The position numbers were made by a program, and so were the translations under genes. The notes under the pieces are model-generated. The model was not told where the DNA came from. It was given only the letters and a program-made list of their open reading frames with translations, and did no database searches. This document shows, in pieces, positions 35,190 to 43,700 of a stretch of DNA of 64,000 nt (position 1 is the first letter of the stretch; each line of letters starts with the position of its first letter). This stretch comes from Clostridia bacterium (GTDB lineage Bacteria; Bacillota; Clostridia; Oscillospirales; CAG-272). The DNA lies in the NCBI GenBank assembly GCA_017472285.1, contig JAFUQQ010000004.1:26943-90942 (forward strand), given 5' to 3'.

Positions 35190-36101
35190 ATGACACTGGT
35201 TATTATGGCAGCTGGTATGGGCAGCCGTTTCGGCGGTATGAAACAGCTTACTCCCCTCACCGATGAAGGCGAATTTATCATGGACTTTACTATCTATGAT
35301 GCAAAACTTGCAGGCTTTGACAAATTCGTTATCATTATCAAACCCGAAAATGAAGAACTCTTTGAAGAAAAAATCGGTCGCAGACTCCGTGCAAACGGTA
35401 TCGATATCCGTTATGCATATCAGAAACAGGAACTCCCCGAAGGCTTTGAAGTTCCCGAAGGCCGTGTAAAACCTTTTGGTACAGGTCACGCTATTATGTC
35501 TGCCGGTAAGATCGATGATAATTTTGGGGTTGTCAATGCGGATGACTGCTACGGCAGAGATGCTTTCATGAAGCTCGCAAGCTTCCTTAAGGATGCAAAA
35601 GACGGCGAAAAAGCACATTACTGCATGGTCGGCTATCAGGTAAAGAATACTCTCAGCAATAACGGTACGGTTTCCAGAGGCGTATGTCTTGCCGATGCTG
35701 ACAATTACCTCGTTAAAGTAGAAGAACACAAGAAGATCGAACGCAAGGATGACGGTATCATCATCAATACCTTTGATGACGGTAGCGTTTGCACGCTCGA
35801 AGAAAACACAACCGTTTCCATGAACTGCTTCGGTTTCACACCTTCTTTCTGCAATAATCTCTACGATATGTTCGTTGACTTCCTCAACGCTAACAAAGCA
35901 GACCTCACAAAATGCGAATTCTTCCTTCCCACTTGCGTTCAGAATCTCATCGATGACGGCAGTGCTGACGTGAAGATCATCGGTTCCGATGCGGTTTGGC
36001 AGGGCGTTACCAATAAAGAAGACAGCGAAATTTTCAGAAACTTTATGCGTTCCGAAAAAGAAGCGGGCGTATATCCCAAATATCTCTGGGAAATCAGATA
36101 A
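35190..36101 (+). CDS. Sugar-phosphate nucleotidyltransferase family protein
   Basis: 303 residues. The N-terminus MTLVIMAAGMGSRFGGMKQL is the NTP-binding signature of nucleotidyltransferases (G-x-G-x-R-x6-K), and VVNADDCYGRDAF holds the metal-binding Asp. It probably activates a sugar phosphate with NTP, but the sugar cannot be inferred; no sugar-nucleotide pathway genes are adjacent. The ATG at 35190 is 11 nt after GAAAGG. It is a single-gene transcript bounded by its own promoter and terminator. Confidence 0.85.
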   Translation: MTLVIMAAGMGSRFGGMKQLTPLTDEGEFIMDFTIYDAKLAGFDKFVIIIKPENEELFEEKIGRRLRANGIDIRYAYQKQELPEGFEVPEGRVKPFGTGHAIMSAGKIDDNFGVVNADDCYGRDAFMKLASFLKDAKDGEKAHYCMVGYQVKNTLSNNGTVSRGVCLADADNYLVKVEEHKKIERKDDGIIINTFDDGSVCTLEENTTVSMNCFGFTPSFCNNLYDMFVDFLNANKADLTKCEFFLPTCVQNLIDDGSADVKIIGSDAVWQGVTNKEDSEIFRNFMRSEKEAGVYPKYLWEIR

Positions 36102-36121
36102 CTTTGTTTATAAAATGAAAA

Positions 36122-36148
36122 ACGAGAGCCGATGGCTCTCGTTTTTTA
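36122..36148 (+). terminator. Rho-independent terminator after the nucleotidyltransferase gene
   Basis: ACGAGAGCC pairs with GGCTCTCGT around GAT, followed by six T. Confidence 0.92.
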
Positions 36149-36171
36149 TTTCATAGGGAATTATGCGGAAA

Positions 36172-36262
36172 CAGGTAAAGCACTTGCCGCGCGAGATCCA
36201 TTCGCTTCTTTCGTATCGAAAGTATGCTCAGGATGACGGCGCGCGGAATGTCCTTCAGTTAT
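36172..36262. repeat. Palindromic repeat family C, copy 2
   Basis: The reverse complement reads GTCATCCTGAGC, then AAAGAAGCGAATGGATCTCG, the same word order as in 9921-10013, with CGCGCGG arms. Confidence 0.55.
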
Positions 36263-36282
36263 ATCAAAATCTACGCATTATA

Positions 36283-36358
36283 AAGTCGGGCGCACCACAG
36301 AGAAAGCTTTTTGAGGGTTTCAAAAGGGAACTTTTTCACGAAAAAGTTCCCTTTGAGC
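36283..36358. repeat. Half-length family A repeat, copy 6
   Basis: CATTATAAAGTCGGGCGCACC, CACAGAGAAAGCTTTTTGAGGG, then a stem AAAGGGAACTTTTT with its complement around CACG. It directly follows the 3' end of the minus-strand crp-like gene. Confidence 0.7.
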
Positions 36359-36364
36359 GTACCT

Positions 36365-37039
36365 TCAATGCGGAAAGCCCGCAAGTAAGCGGAAATGATT
36401 TTTTTCACATTCAAGAACACCTTCACGGCGCAATTTGCCGATCTCTGTGGAAAGTCCGCTTCGTTCCACTTCGAGATAATCCGCAAGCTCCTGACGGTCA
36501 TAAGGAACAGTGAAGCTTGCGCTGTGATGCTGTTTGGCTTCTGTCATGAGATACGCGATCAGCTTTTCACGTGTATTGCGTTTGGACGTGATCTCGATCT
36601 TCTGATGAAATACAATATTTTTCGTTGCGACCACTTTGACGAGATTGAAAATGATCTGTTTATGAAATTCACAGGAATTGGCGCAAGGGCGCGTGATCTT
36701 ATGCACATCAATCATCATGATCTCTGTATTTTCCGTTGCGATGATATCCACGGGAATGGTTTCCAATTCCGCACAAGCATAGCTTTCTCCGAAAATTTGT
36801 GAAGATTCCAGATTTGCCATGATACTGCGGTTGCCGTAATAATCGATGCGAATGATCTGGGCTTCACCCGAAAGCACGATGCCGAGATATTTCGCGGGAG
36901 AACCTTCCGAAAATATCGCTTCATCTTTCTTATATTTTTTGATTACCACACCGAAACAAGAAAGCATAGAAGGTAAATATTCATCCGAGATCGAATCAAA
37001 TAAAGAACATTTTCGTAAAACATCAAAATATTTTTTCAT
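36365..37039 (-). CDS. Crp/Fnr-family transcriptional regulator
   Basis: 224 residues. N-terminal cyclic-nucleotide-binding-like domain (about 10-130) with GSPAKYLGIVLSGEAQII, then a C-terminal winged helix with YDRQELADYLEVERSGLSTE as the recognition region. No N-terminal Fnr cysteine cluster is seen, so it is probably not an oxygen-sensing Fe-S Fnr. GGAG lies 9 nt before the ATG at 37039. It is divergent from a ferredoxin gene; in many Clostridia such a pair accompanies hcp and responds to nitrosative stress. No hcp is present here. Confidence 0.88.
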   Translation of the reverse strand: MKKYFDVLRKCSLFDSISDEYLPSMLSCFGVVIKKYKKDEAIFSEGSPAKYLGIVLSGEAQIIRIDYYGNRSIMANLESSQIFGESYACAELETIPVDIIATENTEIMMIDVHKITRPCANSCEFHKQIIFNLVKVVATKNIVFHQKIEITSKRNTREKLIAYLMTEAKQHHSASFTVPYDRQELADYLEVERSGLSTEIGKLRREGVLECEKNHFRLLAGFPH

Positions 37040-37056
37040 AGACAAACTCCGATTTT

Positions 37057-37070
37057 GTTGAAAATTCAAC
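37057..37070. promoter_or_regulatory. Palindromic operator candidate in the crp-like/ferredoxin intergenic region
   Basis: GTTGAAAATTCAAC is a perfect 14-bp palindrome between the crp-like promoter and its start codon. Its TTGA ... TCAA halves resemble Fnr/Crp half-sites, suggesting autoregulation. Confidence 0.6.
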
Positions 37071-37085
37071 ATACTTTTCATTCTT

Positions 37086-37114
37086 ATTATAGTATAATAT
37101 ACACATAAAATCAA
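37086..37114 (-). promoter_or_regulatory. Promoter of the Crp/Fnr-type regulator
   Basis: On the minus strand TTGATT (37109-37114), 17-nt spacer, TATAAT (37086-37091). A TATAAT on the plus strand (37093-37098) may serve the ferredoxin gene. Confidence 0.65.
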
Positions 37115-37138
37115 GCGAAAGGAAGAAAATTTTGAAAT

Positions 37139-37831
37139 ATGAAGAGAAAAATTATAAAAATCGATGAAGAAAAATGCAATGGCTGCGGTGCTTGTGCAGC
37201 GGCTTGTCATGAAGGTGCGATCGAAATGATCGGCGGTAAGGCAAAATTGACAAGAGAACATTATTGTGACGGACTGGGCGACTGTTTGCCTGCTTGTCCT
37301 ACGGGTGCGATCACTTTTGAAGAAAGAGAAGCCCCCGCTTATGATGAACAGGCGGTACTTGCTTCCAAAAAAGCAAAACAAAACGACCTGCCTTGCGGTT
37401 GTCCCGGCTCGGCTTCTCGTGCCATCAAACGTGAATCCATGGCGCAAACAGAAGCTGCTCCCGTGATGAGTGAACTCAGAAATTTCCCCGTACAGATCAA
37501 ACTTGCTCCCGTCAACGCTCCTTATTTTGATGGTGCGCATCTTTTGATCGCGGCGGATTGCACAGCTTATGCTTATGGTAATTTCCACCGTGAATTCATG
37601 CGCAATAAGATCACGCTTGTCGGTTGTCCCAAATTGGATGCAGTCGATTACAGCGAAAAACTCACTCGTATCATCGCTGAAAACGATATCAAGAGCGTAA
37701 CGCTGACCCGTATGCAAGTGCCTTGCTGCGGCGGTCTGGAAAATGCCGTGAAACGCGCTCTGATGGAAAGCGGTAAATTTATTCCGTGGCGTGTCGTTAT
37801 CATCTCTCCCGATGGCAGAATCATTGAATAA
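37139..37831 (+). CDS. Bis-[4Fe-4S] ferredoxin-like electron-transfer protein
   Basis: 230 residues. Two cluster motifs near the N-terminus: CNGCGACAAAC (about 14-24) and a second set in CDGLGDCLPACPTGAI. The C-terminal half is conserved: VQIKLAPVNAPYFDGAHLL, LLIAADCTAYAYGNFH, VGCPKLDAVDY and MQVPCCGGLENA add further cysteines. This type usually neighbours hybrid-cluster protein and a Crp-like regulator. Here the regulator is divergent and hcp is missing. The ribosome-binding site AAGGAAG is about 13 nt away, so the start is slightly uncertain. Confidence 0.88.
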   Translation: MKRKIIKIDEEKCNGCGACAAACHEGAIEMIGGKAKLTREHYCDGLGDCLPACPTGAITFEEREAPAYDEQAVLASKKAKQNDLPCGCPGSASRAIKRESMAQTEAAPVMSELRNFPVQIKLAPVNAPYFDGAHLLIAADCTAYAYGNFHREFMRNKITLVGCPKLDAVDYSEKLTRIIAENDIKSVTLTRMQVPCCGGLENAVKRALMESGKFIPWRVVIISPDGRIIE

Positions 37832-37850
37832 TATTGAAAATCAATAAAAA

Positions 37851-37875
37851 AGCGGGCATTGCCCGCTTTTTTTAT
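37851..37875 (+). terminator. Rho-independent terminator after the ferredoxin gene
   Basis: GCGGGCA pairs with TGCCCGC, followed by seven T; same sequence as 32452-32475. Confidence 0.92.
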
Positions 37876-37887
37876 ATTATAAGAACT

Positions 37888-37970
37888 TGCTCAAAATGGA
37901 CCTCGCCGTTTTGCATTGTTTGTATACAAGTGAGGCTTGGATAGGCGAGTAACTTCCCGCGGGCGTTGTC
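37888..37970. repeat. Dispersed repeat family F, copy 1
   Basis: GGACCTCGCCGTTTTGCATT, GGATAGGCGAGTAAC, then CGCGGGCGTTGTCCGC. The reverse complement of 60634-60715 has the same words in the same order. Confidence 0.6.
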
Positions 37971-37975
37971 CGCTT

Positions 37976-40627
37976 TTATTTAAGGGGATAAAGATTCGGC
38001 ATAACGGTATTTCTGAGCAGATAGATGGCATCTGCCGCATTTGTGAAACCGTCGCCGTTCAGGTCACCCGGTTGATTGAGCGGATAAAAATTCGACATAA
38101 CGGTATAGCGAAGCAGATAGATGGCATCCGCCGCGTTTTTGACACCGTCACCGTTCATATCACCGCGGATATAAAGCACCCAGAGCACGATCTCACCGTT
38201 TTCATAATGCCAATAATCATTGCCGTCGGAAATTTCGGGCTTGGTTTCGGCATAATAATAAACTTTTGCGCTTTCGGGAAGTTCCATTGCCATCGCGGTC
38301 AACTCCGGAGGTGTACCCAAATAATAGATTTCAGAAAGATCCGTACAGCCGGTCCATACGTTCGTACCGACAGAAGTCATGCCTTTAGGAAGGATCACAC
38401 GTGTCAATCGGCGGCAACCTGCAAAAGCAGAAGAGCCGAGTGTTTTCAGATTTTCGGAAATCGTCACGTTTTTCAGAGCCGAGCAATATGCAAATGCGGA
38501 AGAACCGAGTGTTTCCAAACTATTCGAAAGGATAACGGATGTCAAGCCTTCACAGCTTTCAAAAGCGGAAGTTCCGATCGTTTTCAGACCATTGCCGAAC
38601 GTCAGCGTTTTCATATCTTCACAAGCATAGAAAGCGGAATCACCGATCGTGGTCACACTGTTCGGAATCGCAACGGCAGTCAATGCACCGCAACTCTGAA
38701 AAGCAGAAGTGCCGATCTCAGTCAGACCTTCGGAAAGTGTCAGCGTTTTCAATGCGGAACAGCCATAGAAGGTATTTTTCTCGATCACCGTAACGCCAGG
38801 GGGAATGGCAACCGAGGTCAGTTTCAGACAATTGAAAAATGCGGAATCACCAATCGTCTTAACGGTCGCAGGAATTTTGATATTTGTCAAAGCAGTACAA
38901 CGGCTGAAAGTAGATGCACCGATGGTAAGCAATCCATTCGGAAGCGTTACGTTCGTAAGGCTCGTACAGTCGGAAAATACACTCTTTTGAATTTCCGTCA
39001 TGCCGGAAGGAATCGTAACGGATGTCAGGGAAGTACACCCCTGAAAAGCGGCTTCGCCGATCTCAGTCAGACCGCCGGGAAGTGTGACGCTTTTCAGATT
39101 CTTACAATAACGGAATGCCCATTTTTCAATGGTCGTGATACCAACGGGAATGGTTACGCTCGTGATGGTATTATTATCTTTAAAAGCATTTCTGCGGATA
39201 CCCGTGACCTTTGCGCCGTCGGGGGTTGCCGTCGGAATGACGATATTGGTATCCGTGCAGTCACCGATACCCGAAACAGACCATGTACCGTCATCATTCT
39301 CACGGAATGAAAGTCCCACAGAACCTTCAAAACGCGGGATCGTTTCGTTTTTCGTCGCACCGCAGACCGTACAAGTATACGTATAAACACCGTCTTCCGT
39401 ATTGGTTGCGGGTTTTGTTACCGCGCCTGTATTCCATTCATGGTCAGCATAATTCCATTCGCCGCATTTACAGGAGCGTTTATGCTGGCTTTCATCGTGC
39501 GTCTGCCAGATACCGTAGTTATGCGTGGTCGTTTTGGGAATGGCTTCCTCTTTGGTATCCTTGCAAACCGTACAGGTATGGGTACGGATACCTTCCTCGA
39601 GATGCTGCGCGGGTTTCGTTACCTTTCCTTCATCCCAAGTGTGTGCGCTGTAAGTGGGTTCGCCGCAGACGCAGACCTGCTTATGATTGTCGGCATCATG
39701 CTTCTGATATGCGCCGAAGCTGTGCGCACTGTATACTTCATAACCGCATTCGCAGACACGCTTATGATTGTTGGCATCGTGCTTCTGGATATCGCCGAGG
39801 TTATGTTCCTCATATTGCGTATCACCACATTCACAGGAGCGTTGGTGTTTTTCCGCATTGCCGGCATACGTCCAATCGCCGTAAACGTGATCTTTGGTCT
39901 TAGGAAGAATTTCGTCTTTGGTTTCACCACAATCAAGACAGCTATAAACCTTCAGACCTTCGGAAATGCAGGAAGCCGCCTTTTTGATCTCGCCCTGATC
40001 CCAATGATGCGGGGCGGATTCTGTATTATGACAAAGCGTACATTCGCGCTGATGCGTATCCGCGCCCATGCTTGTCCATGCGCCGTAGATATGGTCGTTG
40101 ACGGTCAAGGAACCATTTTCAGCCATTACGGAATAGCAATTGTATTTCGTGGAGATTTCGGGATATAAAGTGAACATCGGATTCGTCGTGATTCGCTCGT
40201 CATTATAATATTCTGCGTGAATTTTGATCGGATACGTATCCGCATTACAATTGGCATTGACCTTGAAGGTCAGCGTCACGAGAATACCTTCTTTTGCTTC
40301 GCTGTAAATAAATCCTTCATAGGAAGTGTCGGTCAGCGTACACGGAAAATATTCCTCGAACTTATCGTAATAAAGGTTGCCGAGCTTTTTATCCACTAAA
40401 GTAAAGACAGAGGTATCGTATTCCCATGTCAAACGGATGGAAGCGGGATAGATACGACCTTTCTGGGAAGCTTTGATCTCATAAGTGATCGTATCTCCTT
40501 TGCTTGTGCTTTTGGTTTCACCGATAATGCCAAGTGCGTAATCATCGGTTGCCAGAACCGTCGGCAAAAGTGCTGTAAGACAGAATAACGCAAGGAAAAT
40601 TGTGGCTATGATTTTGAATCGTTTCAT
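37976..40627 (-). CDS. Secreted cohesin-like / LRR_5 / dockerin protein
   Basis: 883 residues. Signal peptide (1-26), then a cohesin-like beta domain (about 27-165: KGDTITYEIKASQKGRIYPA, LVTLTFKVNANC), several TC..CxxC repeats (about 170-400; SCISEGLKVYSCLDCGETK), about a dozen BspA-type LRR_5 repeats (about 440-780; pattern IGDSAFYACEDMKTLTF), and a C-terminal type-I dockerin with two Ca-binding F-hands (GDMNGDGVKNAADAIYLLR and GDLNGDGFTNAADAIYLLR). Extracellular binding or scaffold protein. No catalytic domain is visible. The start at 40627 follows AAAGG and a clear promoter. Confidence 0.82.
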   Translation of the reverse strand: MKRFKIIATIFLALFCLTALLPTVLATDDYALGIIGETKSTSKGDTITYEIKASQKGRIYPASIRLTWEYDTSVFTLVDKKLGNLYYDKFEEYFPCTLTDTSYEGFIYSEAKEGILVTLTFKVNANCNADTYPIKIHAEYYNDERITTNPMFTLYPEISTKYNCYSVMAENGSLTVNDHIYGAWTSMGADTHQRECTLCHNTESAPHHWDQGEIKKAASCISEGLKVYSCLDCGETKDEILPKTKDHVYGDWTYAGNAEKHQRSCECGDTQYEEHNLGDIQKHDANNHKRVCECGYEVYSAHSFGAYQKHDADNHKQVCVCGEPTYSAHTWDEGKVTKPAQHLEEGIRTHTCTVCKDTKEEAIPKTTTHNYGIWQTHDESQHKRSCKCGEWNYADHEWNTGAVTKPATNTEDGVYTYTCTVCGATKNETIPRFEGSVGLSFRENDDGTWSVSGIGDCTDTNIVIPTATPDGAKVTGIRRNAFKDNNTITSVTIPVGITTIEKWAFRYCKNLKSVTLPGGLTEIGEAAFQGCTSLTSVTIPSGMTEIQKSVFSDCTSLTNVTLPNGLLTIGASTFSRCTALTNIKIPATVKTIGDSAFFNCLKLTSVAIPPGVTVIEKNTFYGCSALKTLTLSEGLTEIGTSAFQSCGALTAVAIPNSVTTIGDSAFYACEDMKTLTFGNGLKTIGTSAFESCEGLTSVILSNSLETLGSSAFAYCSALKNVTISENLKTLGSSAFAGCRRLTRVILPKGMTSVGTNVWTGCTDLSEIYYLGTPPELTAMAMELPESAKVYYYAETKPEISDGNDYWHYENGEIVLWVLYIRGDMNGDGVKNAADAIYLLRYTVMSNFYPLNQPGDLNGDGFTNAADAIYLLRNTVMPNLYPLK

Positions 40628-40673
40628 TCTATATACCTTTCCCTTTCCGAATATTGTATATATCGTTAATTTC

Positions 40674-40702
40674 AGTATATCATATAAAAACATTTGTGTC
40701 AA
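40674..40702 (-). promoter_or_regulatory. Promoter of the cohesin-like/LRR/dockerin gene
   Basis: On the minus strand TTGACA (40697-40702), 17-nt spacer, TATACT (40674-40679). Confidence 0.82.
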
Positions 40703-40720
40703 GGTAAATAGTTCGACACG

Positions 40721-40751
40721 CAAAAGAGGCAGAGAAAAACTCTCTGCCTCT
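40721..40751 (-). terminator. Terminator after the dockerin/LRR/transglutaminase gene
   Basis: On the minus strand an 11-bp stem AGAGGCAGAGA with its complement around a 5-nt loop, then TTTTG. It insulates the two large surface-protein genes. Confidence 0.85.
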
Positions 40752-40758
40752 CTGTATG

Positions 40759-43700
40759 TTAAGCCGCGGGTTTCAATTGTTTTTTGGGGATATGTACATT
40801 CTTCGCATTCTGTCTGATGATGTACAGCGAACGCATATAAATATCACCGTCAACGGAATAATAGTAAGGATTTTCGGAATCTACCGTGATCGTCGTATCC
40901 GCAGAATCCGCGAATGCATTTGTCCAGATATACTTGACAGTTTTCGGGATATAAAGGGAATCTGCGAGATTGGTGATGGAATATTTGCTGTATATACCGT
41001 CGGAACGGATCGCACCGATAGAGGTTACTGTATAAGTAACACCGCCGTACGTTACGGTTTCGGGGATCTGTACGTAACCTGTTTTTGAAATATCCGTCAA
41101 TTGAACGGTATGATAACCGGAGATCGCATATTGCAGACCGTCCACGGTAAAGGTTTCGCGGAGATTGCCTTTGAATGTCGTGGTAGAGATTTCAGGCAAT
41201 GCATACGTGAAATACATTCCTGTCGTTGTAACAGGATCGGGGGTATGTTCATGGATAAAGGACGTATGGTCGAGTCTGTTATCGCCATTGGTATCGATGA
41301 TATAACCGCCGTCCTGATAATACCAGTTGACGTTCTGCGCATTGTTGACAGCGAAATAATTGTATCTGATACCCCAAGCGAAGGAAGGATCATCATCCCA
41401 TGTCAGATCGAACCAATACCAATTGCCGTCATCCAATTTCGCCATATTCCATGCATGACCGCCGTACGCATCGCCGACAACGTAGACATTTTCCACACCC
41501 GAATAATTCAGCATCATCTGGAAGGTTTTTGCATAGCTTTCGCAGACACCTTTTCCGCCGCCTCCGAATACGCCGAGAATGTTGTGCGCCCAGATTGCGT
41601 CCTCGGGCGTGCGTCCGTCCGCTTTATAAGCATAATTGATCTCAGAAATGATCAGATCGTGATAAGCAAGCGTGATATTGTAAGCCGAAATTTCATTGGC
41701 TGTCAGACTGACCCATTCGTCCACTTTCTGATAGATCTTTTCGTTGTATTCATTTCTGACGGATGCGCTGTAATATGCTTCGTCAACGATGAAATAGAGC
41801 TGTCCGTCCATCTGGGCAAGATAAGGTGCCATCCAATAATAGAGCGGATGATCGTAATAATATGCGCACCAGACCGCCTGCGCTTCGTCATCGTCAAGCC
41901 CGAGTGTTCCGTAATTCAGAAGACCGATTACGCCTTCCATTTCTGCGGGAACATCGATATCGCTGAGATGGAACGCGGTCGCCAGCACGTCCATTGCCGT
42001 ATAAAGCGTCTGCATTTTCGTTCCTTTTGCGAGTTTACCGAGGAAGTTATATGCATACGTACTGCTATAAGAAGCGGGATTGCGGATATCCTTGATATCT
42101 TCATTCTGTTCTGTAAATATAAGCATATATTCTGCGCCCGCATCCCATGCGTCAGCTTTTTTAATGAGCATCCAAGCGGAATTCGTTCCGTTGTAAACGA
42201 TCGAAAGATCGCTGATGACTGGCGTACTGCTCTGATTGCCAAAAAGGGTTGCGCCGAGAGTATGAACGCTCTTAGGAATGACAAGCTCTGTCAAAGCCTG
42301 GCAGTTGAAGAACGCGCGGTTTCCGATCGAAGTAACGTTTTCAGGTACGATCACGCTCATCAGGGATGTACAATTATAGAAAAGACTATCTGCAATCTCG
42401 GTAATTCCGATCGGAAGCGAAATGTTTACAAGATTCCGACATTCCGAGAAAGCGGCGCCCCCGATATATTTCACGCTGTCGGGGATGACGATTTCCGTGA
42501 AATCGTTGGATGCGAAAGCCTCATTGTCGATATTTAGTAATCCTTCGGGCAGAGATAACGCCTTAAGACCGCAATTTTTGAAGGATCTCACGCCGATAGA
42601 CTGAAGACTTGCGGGCAAAGATATCTTTTCAATCAGGTAGCAGCGCAGGAACGCTTCATCGCCAATGGAGATCAATCCATCCGGGAGAGAGACCGTTTCC
42701 AATGCCGTGCAATCCGCAAATACGTAGTCTTCAAGAGCCGTCAAGCTGTTTGGCAAGGAAACACCGCTTATAGCCATGCAGCTACGGAATGCACTCTCTC
42801 CGATCTTTGTAATGCTTGGCGGAAGCTCAATGGATATCAGGTAAATACAAGACCGAAATGCGCCGTTTCCGATGCGGGCGATGCCGTCTTCAAGTTTTAA
42901 TGTTATCAAGGTATGACAGCCGTAGAAAGCATTATCTGCGATCTCAAGAACGGGAAGTTCGTTATGGAATGCGGGAATGACGAGATCCTTTTCCGTGCAG
43001 TCACCGATGCCCGAAACGATATAATACGTACCGTCCTTACTCAACGTAAAGGCAAGATCATGCGCAGGGGTCGGCTGTTTCAGGAAGATGATATCGAAAT
43101 CGTTTGTGCTTTCATCCCATATATGATCCTTAATGACGGTATGCCATTCGCCTTTGGTTCCCGCAAATATAATCGTTTCCAATGCGGAACAGCCACTGAA
43201 CGACCAAGCCCCGATTCTTGTCAGCGTTTTGGGAAGGGTTACGGTTTTCAGCGACGTACAACTTTTGAAAAAGCTATTTCCGAGTTCCTGAACACCTTCG
43301 GGAATCTCCACCTTTTCCAAAGAACCGCAGTTTATCAGAACGGCATCTCCAAGTGTTTGTAAGCCCTTGGGGAAAACGATCTCTTTCAGATTTGCGCAAT
43401 CCCTGAACGCATCATTGCAGATCGTTTGCAGTCCTTCGGGAAGTGTGAGCGTTTCAAAAGCGCATTGCGCAAAAGCCGATGAACCGATCTTTGTGACGCT
43501 TTCGGGGATCTGTAATTCCGTAAGGGATTTGCATTCGTTGAAAAGGGCGTTCGCAATCTCCGTCAATCCTGTTGGAAGATGGATCTCCGTCAAAACATCA
43601 CAGCCCGAAAAAGCGTTTTCGCCAATCGTTTCCACACTGTCGGGAAGCGAAATTGTTTGCAGTTTATCACAATCGGCAAATCCATAAACACCGATTGCGG

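Noticed and set aside
41101..42537. Plus-strand open frame of 478 codons opposite the dockerin/LRR/transglutaminase gene
   Set aside because: Antisense shadow; the minus strand shows signal peptide, dockerin and catalytic triad in one frame.
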